A stretch of 64,000 bases of DNA. Origin: Beta vulgaris subsp. vulgaris. Its lineage: Eukaryota; Streptophyta; Magnoliopsida; Caryophyllales; Amaranthaceae. The notes under the pieces were generated by a model, which worked only from the letters and a program-made list of their open reading frames with translations, did not search any database and had not been told where the DNA came from. Shown here one piece after another: positions 47,089 to 60,224 of this stretch (its first letter is position 1; each line of letters starts with the position of its first letter). The translations under genes were made by a program, and so were the position numbers. Where the stretch lies: the NCBI RefSeq assembly GCF_026745355.1, contig NC_079206.1, forward strand, positions 1,543,800-1,607,799. The letters are read 5' to 3'.

Positions 47089-49926
47089 GATACTAATTTT
47101 GTGAGCTAGTATCTATGTTGTTTTTTTGTCAATTGTATCTTAAAGTAGATAAATGTCTTAACTTTACTATCTAATTAACCTAGAATTTTTGGTCAAGATG
47201 ATCAATTATTGGGTGTTAACCCTCCGTTTTCCTCCAAATCTTACGTCTTTTTACTTCAACTTGCATGTGTTTTATTCTCTCTTTTGAGGGGGTGTTAGTT
47301 GGTTAAGAGGGAAAAGGAAAGGATTTGAGAAATGGTTACAAGGAGAATGGAAAGGTTTACCCTTTGTTTTTCCAAGTTGTTTGTTTCAATATTATCAACG
47401 GGATCCCCTAATATTTTCACCACCACAACTTTTCACCTAAATCCATCACCATCCTTCTGCCATCGCCCAACCTCTCCTCTGTCGTCGCCCTTCCTCTCCT
47501 ACAACGCCACCTGTATTCCCCTGTTACCGCCCCCTTGGCCTTTCGCTACCCCTTCTCCCCTGAAATTTCACCATTTTTCGGTGAGAGGGGTGGAAGGGTA
47601 TCTTTGGCTAGGCTAGTTTTGCAATGAAAGGAGTGAGAGGGTTTTGGACTTTTATACGTTCGATGGGGACACATGAAGAAGAAAAGCATAGGAGGGAAGA
47701 GAATTTGAAGAGTCGAAAATTAAGGGTTTTGAAAACGTTAACTTTGTTAATAACATGGAGTTGTAAACAAAAAAAGATTGCAGAATCTCAACGTCAGTAG
47801 TGACGTTAAGATAAGGTAGTTGTTTTGGCGGTTACACTAATATTTCGACAGGTCGGTATTGTTTCTAGAGGTTCAATGATGTTTTCGGGTGGTCTAATGG
47901 TATTTTCGAGTGGTTGCTGGGGGTTTCAATGGGTCTTGCGGTGTTTTCCTTTTCGTTGAATTTCGCTTTTAATAGATCTTCCTACATTTACTTTACCTCT
48001 TATTTGGTAAGGGTTTGTTCCCTTTCCATACTACCTTAGCCCCTTGTTTGATTGCAATAATTTTACACTCTCTTCACAATCACTTATCACTTAATAAACA
48101 AAAAAAAGTCTTGTTTCACACTCTATGCTTTCAACCTTGATGTATGTTGCGACAATAAATTGGAAGATCTTTAGGAAATATAAGGAGTAAGATATAAAAG
48201 TTGTATCACAACGATATAAGAGAAGGTATATATAGAATTGTCAAATCTGATTTACAACGAATGTGGTTATGCCGAAATGAGATTATATTTGATAAATTAC
48301 GATATATAAATTTATTAGTTTTGATTTTTAAAATCCTGCATGACTTTTTGTTAATAAATTATTTTTTTTTGACGGGGTTAATAAATTAATTTTAGTTTTG
48401 GAAAAATGTTCTCCTTTTTTTGAGGGGAGATATAAATGTTCTTCTAATTCACGTACATGTTTGGTGCATGAATCATGGATGGTGATTGATTTCAACAGAT
48501 TGTTGCATTTGTTTGGAAGAATCACTATCATAATTTATTTGTGGCTTTGGTCGACTTGTCATGTATATGTGTGGTGATGAAAGAACAAAATTTTCAAGAC
48601 AAAGTTAATTTCATCGTCAATGTAACTACATTAGCTAAAAAAGCTTTGTGGCACTACAAATGTTTGTGTGTGGCAATGATAGCTATTACAAAAATAATGT
48701 TTAAGATATTAATTAAAAAAAAGTATAGACGACTTACAAATCAATTGGCAATTAAGATAGTTAGTGAGGGCTTATTTTTTTTATATAATTTATTTTTACC
48801 ATCTTTTTATATGTGAGACAACTCACGTTATAAAGATCCCAACATATTTTGTTGCCCCCTCTCATGCGAGAGGTCCATTAATCATATTCTTAACCTTGAA
48901 TTTTCGATCAAAAACTAAGTTAGGAGGTTTGATTTTAGAAACCTTTCTTAAAATATTTGAAGAACTTTTTTAGACTAGTTGACAATATGAAAAATTACTT
49001 TTCTTATTGATTCCCTCAAATCTCATTAAATTGTGAAGTTGCTATTGTTATAAAACATGAAAAGGATATTTCCCTAACAAACAAAAAGAAGAAAGAGTGT
49101 TGCCAAAAAAAAAAAAAAGTATAATGAAGCCCCACAAATGAAACTCCTAGAAACATTATTATTCATAGATGAGGACTTTGGTCATATTCACACTTTGAAG
49201 GATGGGTCAAATGTTTGCATACTTCCATCTTAAGAAAACAATATTGCCACAACATTAAATTAACTAAGATATAATCTATGGAGCTTGAATTTGAGACGTT
49301 GTGTGGGCTATTTCAACTATGAACCCACCATTCTAATTTCTCTTGATCTGTAGATAGCTTAATTTTATATGCGCTTGGATTATAGTTCTAAGATACGGTA
49401 TTTTTTTGTTTTGTTATGTGTATCTACCAAACGAATATCTTTGTTTTAGTGATAAATATAAAATTATTTATACATATACATCATATTTTGTAGGTAAAAT
49501 AAATAAGGTCTTATTATGCTATTTATCATATCATTTAGCATTCCAAAGTAATATTTTATTTCCAACTAATCCGTTTAACTGTCTTTCCTATTAAAAGAAA
49601 AAGTACTATATACTGAATTTAGTGAAATTGTTAAGATATTGACTTTGTAATTCTTAAAATACACATTAGACCCTACTCCTACCACCTAAGATAACAAATG
49701 ATGAATGGAACCTTGAATGCAGATTCTGATCCAAATCCTATCTCCGCTGAAGAACTCATTTCTTCCGGTTGAAATCTTCCATTTCCCCACTTTGCATAGA
49801 CTGGGGCAGAGGAAAAAATTCGAAATAGTCTTAGATCCTTTTAAATTATGTTATCCTTTTCTCCCACCCAACGATCAAAGAGGGTATGAATTATGAAGAG
49901 TAATGCGAGAATTAATAACGCAACTA

Positions 49927-50095
49927 GGCCCTCTTCTTTTGGGCACAATTTCATTTTAGTCCAGTTAGTTCATCTACTTGCCTCTTACAGTTTTACTTGA
50001 GTTAAGTTTAGTTCCATTTGTTTTTGAACCCGTGACGGCGTGACCTCTTGTTATTATACAAGATACAATTACCATCTCAACCAACTCTTAATCAT
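49927..50095 (-). mobile_element. SINE head in or beside a truncated Tourist-like MITE
   Basis: On the minus strand, about 50,095-50,020 shows A box TGGTTGAGATGG and B box GGGTTCAAA with tRNA-like spacing. Immediately beyond, from 49,927, is a Tourist-like left end (GGCCCTCTTCTTTTGGGC) with a CAGTTTTACTTGAG interior but no right end. The SINE seems to have landed in or truncated the MITE; its tail and target duplication are not resolved. Confidence 0.5.
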
Positions 50096-50459
50096 GTTTT
50101 AAGTGTCCAACTTATTATATTTGTACCTTTTAAATATTGAGTTTTCCTTAATATATTTTAATAGGAATAAAGAAAAAACACATATCAAATTCAAAAAACA
50201 ATACCAACTCGGGATAACGCCGAACCCCATATACTAGATTCAAATAGAATATAATTATCTTTATTTCGCCAAAAAAACTTTAGAGGATCCGGACTTGTTA
50301 AATCGGTTATAAGTGCCACTAATTAGAGTCGAGTAGTCGACATTGTCAATTTTGTCACAAAAGAAATGTGACCGTAAACTTTGGAATCTGGATATATCAT
50401 ATAATATACTTATGGAGTTCTCTGGTTATCATCAAAAAGAAAAAGCCGTTAATATTTCC

Positions 50460-50582
50460 TGTCTATCATCACCTCAAATTCTCTCTTTCTCTCTCCTCTA
50501 CTTCACTTCTTTCCAACCTCACCAAAAACCAAAAACCACCACAACAACAACACTGAAATTTTCTCAATTCTAGGGCAAAATC
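50460..50582 (+). promoter_or_regulatory. Pyrimidine-rich 5' leader of DGD1
   Basis: CT-rich then CA-rich sequence (TTCTCTCTTTCTCTCTCC, then ACCAAAAACCACCACAAC) without ATG leads directly to the start codon, as in many highly translated plant mRNAs. The transcription start is not determined. Confidence 0.5.
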
Positions 50583-53500
50583 ATGAACAATTTCATCCCT
50601 CAAGCGACAACTACATCATCGGCGACGTCGCGAACTTCGCCGGGAACTTCCGCCGGAGGATCACCGGCGAGCGCTTTATCTTTCATATCGAAAGGTTGGA
50701 GAGAAGTGAGAGATTCTGCCGACGCTGATCTCCGATTGATGAGAGATAGAGCGAATTCATTCAAGAATTTAGCGTCTTCATTTGATAGAGAGTTGGAGAA
50801 TTTCATCAATTCAGCTTCTTCGTTTTCTGTACCTCCGAGAAATTCATCGTCGTCGGCGAATTCTCCGGCGGAAATCGACTTTGTTAAGCGGTTGCAGCCG
50901 AAGTTGTCGGAGTTTCGGAGGGCGTATTCGTCGCCGGATTTCAGTCGGAAGGTTCTGGAGAAGTGGAGTCGTCCAACGAGGCCGAGTATTCGTATTGATT
51001 TATCGGCGATTAGGAATGCGATTGTGGATGAGGTTGATGTTGAGAGAGGGGAAAGAGTGAGGGTTGGGAGTAGTGGAAGGAGTAATGTTAGGTTTAGGGA
51101 TTTTAGGTGGGATTGGAAAACAGAAGAAGGGGAAGGTGATGATTGGGAACCAATTAAGGCTTTAAAGACTAAATTGAAAGATTTTGAAGTGAAGAAATCT
51201 CCTGATGAGATTTTTGGCGCGTGGAAAAATAGTGAGCTTGTGGAGAAACTCAAGTCTAGCTTGGTAACTAAATCTTTTCTTTTTTAAGTATTCCATAATT
51301 TTCTTAGCATTTCTTGTTGTTATTGTTAGATTATGTATTATGTTAATGATGTATTGCTTAAGACAGTTAATTTGGTCGAATTCGTGGTCGAATGTGGATG
51401 GCTGGGATTTGTGGCTGTATGTGTGAATGCTGTGGAGTTATCTGAAAAGAATATTGAAGTATAATTTTGGTTGCAATATGATATAGCAAGTGTTAGTTCA
51501 GGCGAGACTCTTCTACTAGAGTTTTAGGAATTGGTGGTTTCAGTCCTTGTGTTTTTGTTTCATCTACCCAGAGGGTCTGTATGATTTCTTCTTAGCTCGA
51601 AAAGTTCTTTCTTTTCCAGCTTAAGTATTGATTGTCATACAAATGAAAGTCAAGAAGAAAAGTAGGTCATGCTTTTGGGAGTTGTAGAGGTGGCTTGATT
51701 GGGTGCTTGTCATGTGGGAAAATGAATTTCAACTTTTGGCTCAGGGGTTATAGCCTTACAGGTATAAAAAAGGAACCGGGAAGAACTAGACTGCCTTACT
51801 AGATTTATTATAAGGCTATAAGCCTATAACAGTAAATTTAGAAATTGTACCACTAGTTTGGGAAGAATTATAATTGAAACTTCGACTCGTATTTTCTGAT
51901 GGAGATAGTGTGAGTGTGTGACCCCTATTAGACTGAGGATTTAGGATTTTAGAGAGGAGGGATGATAAATTTATAACAGATTTAGGGCAGCTTGGCCTCT
52001 AAGCTCTCACATCAATAGTAAAGTCGCTTTTCAGTGTAGCAACTTATTAAAGTAAAATTGCTACTGCGAATAATTCATGCGAGAGGTTAGAGGGGAGGTT
52101 GTCCTCTACCTGTTATAGATTTATCATTTCTCTTCATAAAGTATTAGGATTAGCTGAGTGAGGCCTGACAGTGGGCTTTATTCTTGTGGATTATGATTTT
52201 TAACGCTTGGTATTTTCAGCCTGTTGGTCGACCAAGTTTTTAGTATTTTGAAGTTCCTAGTATTTTGAATTGATGGGCACTCTACCTCTCTGTGCCTGCT
52301 TGTATAGCTATATGTCCCCACTCTGCATTACCGAGTAATCAATATTACTAGTGAAGTATTTGTGACAGGGGATGCTTCACATCATAAAAAAGTGTCAACT
52401 ACGAAAAGCAAAAGGACAGATCAATTTGCATGATATTTTATAGTTTTTGACATTAAGAAGCTTGTCTTGAATTTTCATTATAGATGATCATCTATTGTCT
52501 GATAGATTATGTAAATGTTTGTTTGCAGAAAGCATTTAGGTGGGAGTCCCAGGATACAAAGGTTGGTATCTATGTATTGTTTTTTTCCCCTTTTATTCCC
52601 TTTCTTCTCCCTTTTTTTCTTCCTCTTTCATATCAAATATATTTATTCATATGTGTCTAAAAACTTGATATTTAGATATAAATAATTTATCGAGGTCATG
52701 TAGTTTTTAATCATATATTTCTACTTCTTGTTCACTGGGAAGAGGAAAGGTTAAGTGGACAAAGGATCTATATGTGATCCTCATGATTCCCTATTGATTT
52801 TATTTTAACTCTAGCACTATCAATTCTTATTTGGATGTTTTTTCTGAATTTATCTGCCAGTCAACTCACTTTTTTTGTTGTTTGGGAAATAAATACTTCA
52901 GAGATTAACATAAATGATTGCAAGAAGCAGTTGTAGTCTCTTATTTTTTCAACCAATTCTAAGTATTATTATTGTAAATGTAAGCCTCTCCTAGTAAAAG
53001 CTCGTAGAATATATCTCGGGAAACTCTAATTTTAACAGGAGTGCTGTGTTAGTACTTAATTACTTATACAGGTTTATGTGTAATGCGAATTTGACTTGTG
53101 CATTAACAAGTAGTATATGTTTCTTCATAAGCTCAAGGAAGCAAGGGAGAAGTTTGCAGGAACAGTCACAATTTGATTATACCCTCTGTATTTTTTTTAA
53201 CTAGTGAAAGTGGTTATTGATCAACCTGTTACTATCTGCTACTTGGTGCTCAGATTAATGCAAGACTTAGTGCTGGCAATTGAAAATTTTCTCTTCTCTC
53301 TTTCTTAAGTAAATCCATGTCTGCCTCTTCACAATTAGACTCATAGATTCACATTTGTTGCATGTTTGTTTCAGGAAGTACCACCATTAGATGTACCTGA
53401 ACTCCTGGCATATTTTGTGAGGCAATCTGAACCCTTTTTGGATCAACTTGGTGTTAGAAAAGGTATATACTGTTTCTTAATGCTCTTAGGAATTCTTAAC

Positions 53501-56379
53501 GTATAGACCTCAGGTATATGTAAAAATTTGACTATTTGGCAATCTTTTAGATTTTGAATAGTAATTCAAAAGATTGCTTCTAACTCACTTGATCTTGGTA
53601 ATGTTTTCTGGTGTGTTACAAAGATTTGTGTGGTGTTGTTTTTGGGAAATGACACTTGTTTTCCATCTGTCTCTTTTAGCTTCAGATCATATCTTACAAG
53701 GGGTTGTATGGGTCGTATTCATAGTCATGGTCAGAAAGGGCACTTCACATTCCTTGTATGGTGCAAGATATTAGTGGCCACATCGTCACAAATGTCGCCA
53801 CAAATACCAATGCAAACCAAACACGTTTAACCTACACCAGAACTGCAAACCTGCTATTTGTCGCAAGCATTAAGCCAGAAGTTGGAGCTAAAACTGTTTA
53901 CAAAGAGTAATGAGACTTGAGTTGTTAAAAGTTTGTGCTGAAAATATAAGGTCCTTAGAGAGTTGGTGGATGATGTTTTTTTTATAAAATGTTACTCTGT
54001 CCGTATCCTTTAATTTGCTACATCTATTTATATGTTATATTTCCTTTTTTTTTAGCTTGTGTTCACCATATTATTCCTACCTATTTACCCTCTTTTGTCA
54101 TTTACATGTGGTATTCTAATCTGTTATAACCTTCTCTCAGTCATGTACCTAAAAAATGGTCCCCACCATTGATCCCCACATTCTTCTTCTAAATCTTTGT
54201 GCCAAAGAAAACTATAGCAAATAAAAAGAAATGGAGGGAGTATGTAGGAATTAGGATATACAAGGTTACATTGAAATTTGGGGTTGATGGAAGCCACCTC
54301 ATCATATTGTTGCTTTCTTTGCATTCCAGTTGCAAGCTGTATTAGAATTAATAATTACCATATTGGGAAACATTGGATCAAAATGTTGATACTTGCTCTT
54401 AATTCTTGCTTGCAGATTTATGTGACAAGATAGTTGATAATTTGTGTAGTAAACGTAAGAACCAACTTCTCCTGCATTCTGTCTCTGGTGGGGAAACTTC
54501 TGTGATCGAGGGTGACAATATCAATGATGAACTAGATTTAAGGATAGCCAGTGTCCTTCAGAGTACTGGACATCACTATGATGGTGGCTTTTGGTCTGAC
54601 CTTGTGAAGCATAACCCATCCGACAGGAAAAGACATGTTGCCATTGTCACTACTGCTAGCCTTCCTTGGATGACGGGAACAGCAGTAAATCCATTGTTTC
54701 GTGCAGCCTATTTAGCTAAATCGGCAAAGCAGACAGTAACTCTTCTGGTTCCGTGGCTTTGCAAGGGTGACCAAGAACTAGTTTATCCGAACAAGCTCAC
54801 GTTCAATTCGCCAGAAGAACAGGAGGTTTATATACGAAACTGGCTGGAGGAAAGGATTGGTTTCAAGGCTGATTTCAAAATATCTTTTTACCCTGGAAAG
54901 GTATGATTTATGGCAAAGCTAAATAGTGGATTCCTTCAGTAGTATTCTACTCTATGCATTGACATGCGGGTACATATTTGCAGTTCTCAAAGGAGAGGCG
55001 AAGCATACTTCCAACTGGTGATACTTCTCAATTCATCTCTTCAAAGGAAGCTGACATTGCTATCCTTGAAGAACCAGAGCATTTGAACTGGTATCATCAT
55101 GGTAAACGGTGGACTGATAAATTCAATCATGTTGTTGGTGTGGTACATACTAATTATCTGGAATATATAAAGAGAGAGAAGAATGGGGCTATACAGGCTT
55201 TCTTTGTCAAGCATGTCAATAATATTGTGGCCAGAGCTCATTGTCACAAGGTAAGACTAAGCTTCTTGTTACTAAGTTATAAAGGGTCTGATCTACGATT
55301 TGAGCTGTGTGTGCCCAATCAGACGTATATATGCTAGATCAGCTGTTATATTCCTATAATGTATTATTTTTCTGTTCCATTGGGAGAATAAATGTTGGTT
55401 ACTGTACCTCAGGTTCTTCGGCTTTCAGCTGCCACTCAGGATCTGCCCAAATCTATTATATGTAATGTACATGGTGTTAATCCAAAATTCCTAGAAATTG
55501 GAGATAAGCTGGCCTCTGAAAGGGCTGCAGGTCAGGAAGCCTTTTCCAAAGGCGCATATTTCTTGGGCAAGATGGTCTGGGCAAAGGGGTATCAAGAACT
55601 AATAGATCTGATGTCAAAGCACAAGAGTGAGCTCAGCTGCCTTAAACTGGATGTCTTTGGTAATGGGGAGGATTCACATGATGTCCAGAGTACAGCCCAA
55701 AAATTGAATCTCAACCTTAATTTCCAAAAGGGAAGAGACCATGCTGATGATTCTCTCCATGGGTATGAACCTGTTGTTTCTCTCTGTGTGTTTCAATGCT
55801 AGTATAGATTAAGCCTGACTTTTTAACCATGACTTGAATTTTGTTGCTTGCAGATACAAAGTTTTCATAAACCCTAGTATCAGCGACGTGCTATGTACAG
55901 CCACTGCTGAAGCACTCGCAATGGGGAAGTTTGTAGTTTGCGCAGACCATCCATCAAATGAGTTCTTCAGGTCATTCCCTAATTGTTTAACATACAAGAC
56001 CTCCGAGGACTTTGTTACCAAGGTGAAGGAAGCCTTAGCCAAGGAACCTGAGCCACTTACCCCCGAGCAAAGATACAAACTTTCATGGGAAGCAGCAACT
56101 GAGAGGTTTATGGAATATTCTGATCTTGAAAACATCCTGAAAATGGATGAAAACAATCTTAAATCCAACAAAAATACCGTGACAAAATCAGTATCAATGC
56201 CCAATTTGTCTAGTATGGTTGATGGAGGATTGGCATTGGCTCACTACTGTTTCACTGGGAGCGAGCTGTTAAGGCTTGCAACTGGAGCAATACCAGGCTC
56301 TCGGAATTATGATAAACAGCATAGCAAGGACCTGAATCTTTTGCCTCCACAGGTAGAGGATCCTATTTATCATTGGTGA
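50583..56379 (+). CDS. DGD1: Digalactosyldiacylglycerol synthase 1
   Basis: Seven exons, all GT-AG: 50583-51263, 52529-52561, 53375-53462, 54416-54900, 54984-55250, 55413-55762, 55854-56379, joining to 809 residues (Arabidopsis DGD1 has 808). It transfers galactose from UDP-galactose to monogalactosyldiacylglycerol, making the digalactolipid of thylakoids; DGD1 acts at the chloroplast outer envelope. The N-terminal extension (residues 1 to about 338, with [20 protein letters not shown]) is the DGD1-specific part missing from DGD2. The GT4-type glycosyltransferase region starts at about 341 ([20 protein letters not shown]) and includes [55 protein letters not shown] and the donor-binding [16 protein letters not shown] around Glu654. 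Intron 3 holds a Stowaway MITE. The frame is intact; it is tail-to-tail with the NPF8.1-type gene. Confidence 0.96.
53995..54240. mobile_element. Stowaway-like MITE in DGD1 intron 3
   Basis: A 246-bp element with left end CTCTGTCCGTATCCTTT and right end AAAAAGAAATGGAGGGAG, flanked by TA on each side. Non-coding and well away from the splice sites. Confidence 0.72.
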
Positions 56380-57635
56380 AGAATTTCTTTAGGAAGCAGT
56401 ACTAATATCTTGTGCATACTTGTATAGTAGGTTATTTTTATTATAGTACATAGAGCTCTTCCTATGGCTTGTGGGTGGTGTGCTATATTTAATTACGGGT
56501 AACCATCCATGAAATTTCTGCTTTAGTTATGCTATGTAGTATAGGAATCTGATTGTAGATCTATTTTTTTACTGTGCTGTAAGAATTTTGATTGTGAAAA
56601 TATGATCAAAATTCCGAGCTTGTAGCCTTTAGTTTACCTACATTGCTTTTATATTGTTTTGGTTGTAGTCCTTGTACATCTCAGTCTAGCGGTAGTGATT
56701 AACATAGAGAGAGGTTTAGACTAATACAAGAAAGGTTTGAAGTTATTATATTGATCAGACAAACACTAAGCAACCCAAAATTTTCAAGTTGTGCATTGTA
56801 TTCGCCTATTGATTTGTTATCCACTGTTTCCCCCATATATTGTACTGTTTTCGGCTTATAGAACTGAACATTTTTTTGGAGAATGATTGATTGGAGGTGT
56901 CGCCTGTCGGACACCACCTCTCTATGTAGCATGAGTACTTCTTCTAGGTCACGTACCCGTACCCGATACCCGATACGTATCCTGAATGGGTATGCGTACC
57001 TGAATCTGCACCCGTACCAGTATTCGTACATGTGCAACCTAGCTATACAACCTTACCAACCAAGTTAGCAGACATGCTAGTTGTCGAACTTTGTAATTGG
57101 ATTAAATGCCCTTCTAGGCATTTTAGACTGACAACTAGACTTAACATAAATCCGAAACTACCTCAACATGTATCGAAAATAGCAACTAATTGCTCATAAA
57201 TTGGATTATAATCCGAACCTGGGGAGCATTTTATCATTGCTTGACACTACATTTCAAGTGATTATGACCCAAACACAATGTAACAGCTGGGCGAAAAAGT
57301 TTTAAGTGTGTCCGGTCTCAACTCTCAAGAGGTCGATGAGTCCATCTTCTTCTCCCAAACAAATAGTTTTAGTAGAAAGAAAGGAGAGTTGAGGCTGAAA
57401 TTAGACTACACAAACCTTATTGCTATAAATTTCTAATCTTGTAACTGCATAATTTCTGTTAAAGAATTTGTTTTCATTCGACTAAAATGAGCAACTATAG
57501 AACTTGTCGAAGAATACAGTACTAAACCACGCCAATCAAATGTGACAACTAATGTAACCATGCTTTAAGTATTTACAACCATTTTAGAAAGCCCTTAAGT
57601 TGTTGTCACAAAGGGAATAGTAATCTGTTCAAAGA
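56380..57635. other. Intergenic, convergent 3' regions
   Basis: DGD1 and the NPF gene end toward each other here. The first roughly 300 bases are the probable DGD1 3' UTR. At about 56,950-57,030 a low-complexity stretch of GTACCCGTACCCGATACC-type repeats occurs. No exon recognised. Confidence 0.4.
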
Positions 57636-60224
57636 TTACTTCACATGTCCAGTCGCCTTCTTGTATGTGTACTTCATAGAAATCCACAGATAAGCAAAGA
57701 AGTTGAGAACACTAAGGATCGCCAAAACCCAGTAGAAATAGTCAAGGTGACCTCGGTTAAGATTGTCCGGGATCCACCCTAACTTCCCGTGCCTTGTTGT
57801 CATATCCATCACGATTGTAACGAGCAAAGAACTCAGGTAATTACCCAAAGCATTGGTTGTAAGAGAGAGAGCAGAACACAAACTTCTCATTGCATCAGGT
57901 GCTTGATCATAGAAGAACTCTATCTGACCTATAAATGTGAAAACTTCAGCACAACCGATAAGGAAATACTGCGGGACTTGCCAGAAGATCGAGATAGGGA
58001 GTGTTTCCATATCGTAGTAATTGTGTTTCCTCACCATGTTGAGCCTAACAACCTCTAAAATTCCAGCAATAACCATGGAAAAGACGGAAATCACTAGGCC
58101 AATTCCCATTCTTTGAAGCTGAGTGAAACCACGTTCGTTGCCAGTGAACTTTCGAGCAAATGGGACGATGAGCTTGTCATAGATCGGGACCCAAAATAAG
58201 ACACTCAGGGTGTCGAATAACGAGAGAGAAGCTGATGGGATCTTGAAGTGTGGGCCTATGTGTTGGTCCATGGTATTGCCTTGTAATACAAACATGGTGC
58301 TCATTTGACTGTATACTGCAGAGAAAACAATCCCTGTGGCCCAAATTGGAAGTATTTTGATGATGGCTTTCAGTTCTTCAACTTGGGTAACAGTGCAGAG
58401 TCTCCATGAGTTTGGAGTTCCCTTGATATCATCACTTCCAGTCGGTACAGCAGCTTTGTCGAAACACCTGAAATGGAAAATCTTCCACATAAGAAGCTGT
58501 ACAAAACATACGGAACCAGAGGGAGGGAGAGCGTTTAAGTAAATTCCACTCGCTTGGGATAATATTTTCCTTTCTCTTGTTTGCTAATAAACAGTTTTCA
58601 GTTTAGCCATACTCAAAACATCGTAGCATCAGATGTACAGAAAAATGGCGATAAACATACCTTAGTTTATCTGTATGCTCAAGCTTGCGGCTTCCTACAA
58701 TATTGGATCCATCATCAGGTGTCTCGTACAGAATGGTTTTATCAGCAGGAACTTTCACATTGATTTTTCTGAAGGTAGCAACCAGAACTTGAGCAATCCT
58801 AGTAAGAGGACTTCCTCCAGGCTTCTGAAGTCGGTAAAGGACAGAACCCGAGAAAAAAGACACAACTGCAATGGCCATAGCAACAGCTGGGACACCAAAG
58901 CCCCATCCCCAACCAACATTAGTTTGGATCCAAACCAAAACTGAGGAAGCAATAAGAGCACCCACGTTGATTGAGAAGTAGAACCAGTTGAAGAAGGAAC
59001 TTTTCTTTTCCCTTTCTTTTTCATCAGTTTCATCAAACTGATCTGCGCCAAAAGATGAGACACATGGCTTGATTCCACCAGTTCCAAGGGCTATCAAATA
59101 TAGAGCCACAAATGCAACCGCCACTGAATTCTTCAGTGCGTTCACAGAAGCAGACACTGTCAAGAGAGTCATCCCCTACATCATACAAGGTATGTTTTAG
59201 AGTGGTTCAGGTTGAAGGGTGCCTAACATAATAAAAGAGCTCCATGTTCTAGCATCATGCGCATGCTAAGCAATACTGAATTCAGTTACAGACTTACAGT
59301 TTCCAGTTAACAGAAGAAACTTGAAGAGAGAAACTTAAACAGATTCTTTGAGAGAACTTGTAAAAATGTTGTGCACAAACAAAAGTGTTTGATATTACAC
59401 ACATGACCCTTTCCGCTAAAATGTCATTCCTGGGTCGTTTGATAGTCGGCAGTAAATGAAGCTAAAACTAATAAATTCATACGTAATTTTGTATAGAAAA
59501 TCTCACGCCAATTCATCCCAAACATGTGTTTTTAGTTTTTTCTTCAGAAAAATAAATTACCAATCAATACTGCATCTAAAGTAGTAATGGTAATTCATGA
59601 ACAAAATGAGGTGCTTGTAAATGGGTAAGCATTCACATTAACATTAACATTAACATTAACATTAGGATGATACTTTCTTCTCAAATTCATTACAATTATC
59701 ACAATTCATTACCACCTACTCAATGAAACATCAGGAATGAATTGTGTTTTCAATAGCAGTCACATCCACATATATCTAGAAAAAAGATTGGAAAAGTGAA
59801 GCAAACTTACAATGACATAAATCATCGAAAAAATAGCAATAACCCAATATCTACCCAAGTATGCATCAGCTAGAAAAGCTCCAAGAAGAGGCATGATATA
59901 GCATGTCCCTGACCAGTTATTGACATTCTTTGCAGCAGTAGCATTCCCTTGATGCATACGTTCGATGAAATAATTCACAAGATTCGTACTCATTCCATAG
60001 TAAGCCAGCCTCTCACAACATTCATTCCCTGAAAAAATCACAATACAGTTCCATAAATGTCTCCAAAATAGAGAAAAACAAGTCATTTTTTGATCAAGTA
60101 TGAAAGCCATACCAAGGATAAAATAGCAAGCTTTCCAATTCCCAGTTTTCTTCTTGTCAGCTGGTTGTCCATGAATGTTAACAGTACCATCCTGCACTAT
60201 AGAATCATCTCCTGCCTCAATCAT
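57636..60224 (-). CDS. NPF8.1: Di/tripeptide transporter, NRT1/PTR family (NPF8.1/PTR1 type)
   Basis: Four coding exons, 60224-60113, 60028-59811, 59175-58661 and 58467-57636, giving 558 residues. It is a proton-coupled importer of the major facilitator superfamily with about 12 membrane helices. The ExxER proton-coupling motif is at 40-44 (ECCER), and the PTR signature region includes [19 protein letters not shown] at about 141-159 and [43 protein letters not shown] and [18 protein letters not shown] are typical of the NPF8 dipeptide-transporter branch; the N-terminus [20 protein letters not shown] is closest to PTR1. I chose the ATG at 60,224; the frame continues upstream only to a GTG. The loop before the helix [11 protein letters not shown] is about 13 residues shorter than in Arabidopsis PTR1 and lacks its cysteine pair. 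Substrate is inferred from family. Confidence 0.93.
59635..59664. repeat. (ACATTA)5 microsatellite in intron 2 of the NPF gene
   Basis: Five perfect copies of a hexanucleotide, likely length-variable between individuals. It lies in the 635-bp intron between coding exons 2 and 3. Confidence 0.9.

Larger units (their letters stand above)
46291..49926. other. Gene-free spacer
   Basis: AT-rich. It contains a near-perfect foldback (46,813-47,088) and a possible SINE fragment with a B box (TGTTCGAATCC) near 46,580. Short open frames such as 47,332-47,616 and 48,541-48,816 lack domains and are probably chance. No exon recognised. Confidence 0.4.

Noticed and set aside
50600..51253. 217-codon minus-strand frame opposite DGD1 exon 1
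   Set aside because: A shadow of the GC-rich, serine-rich coding exon; the plus strand is unmistakably DGD1.
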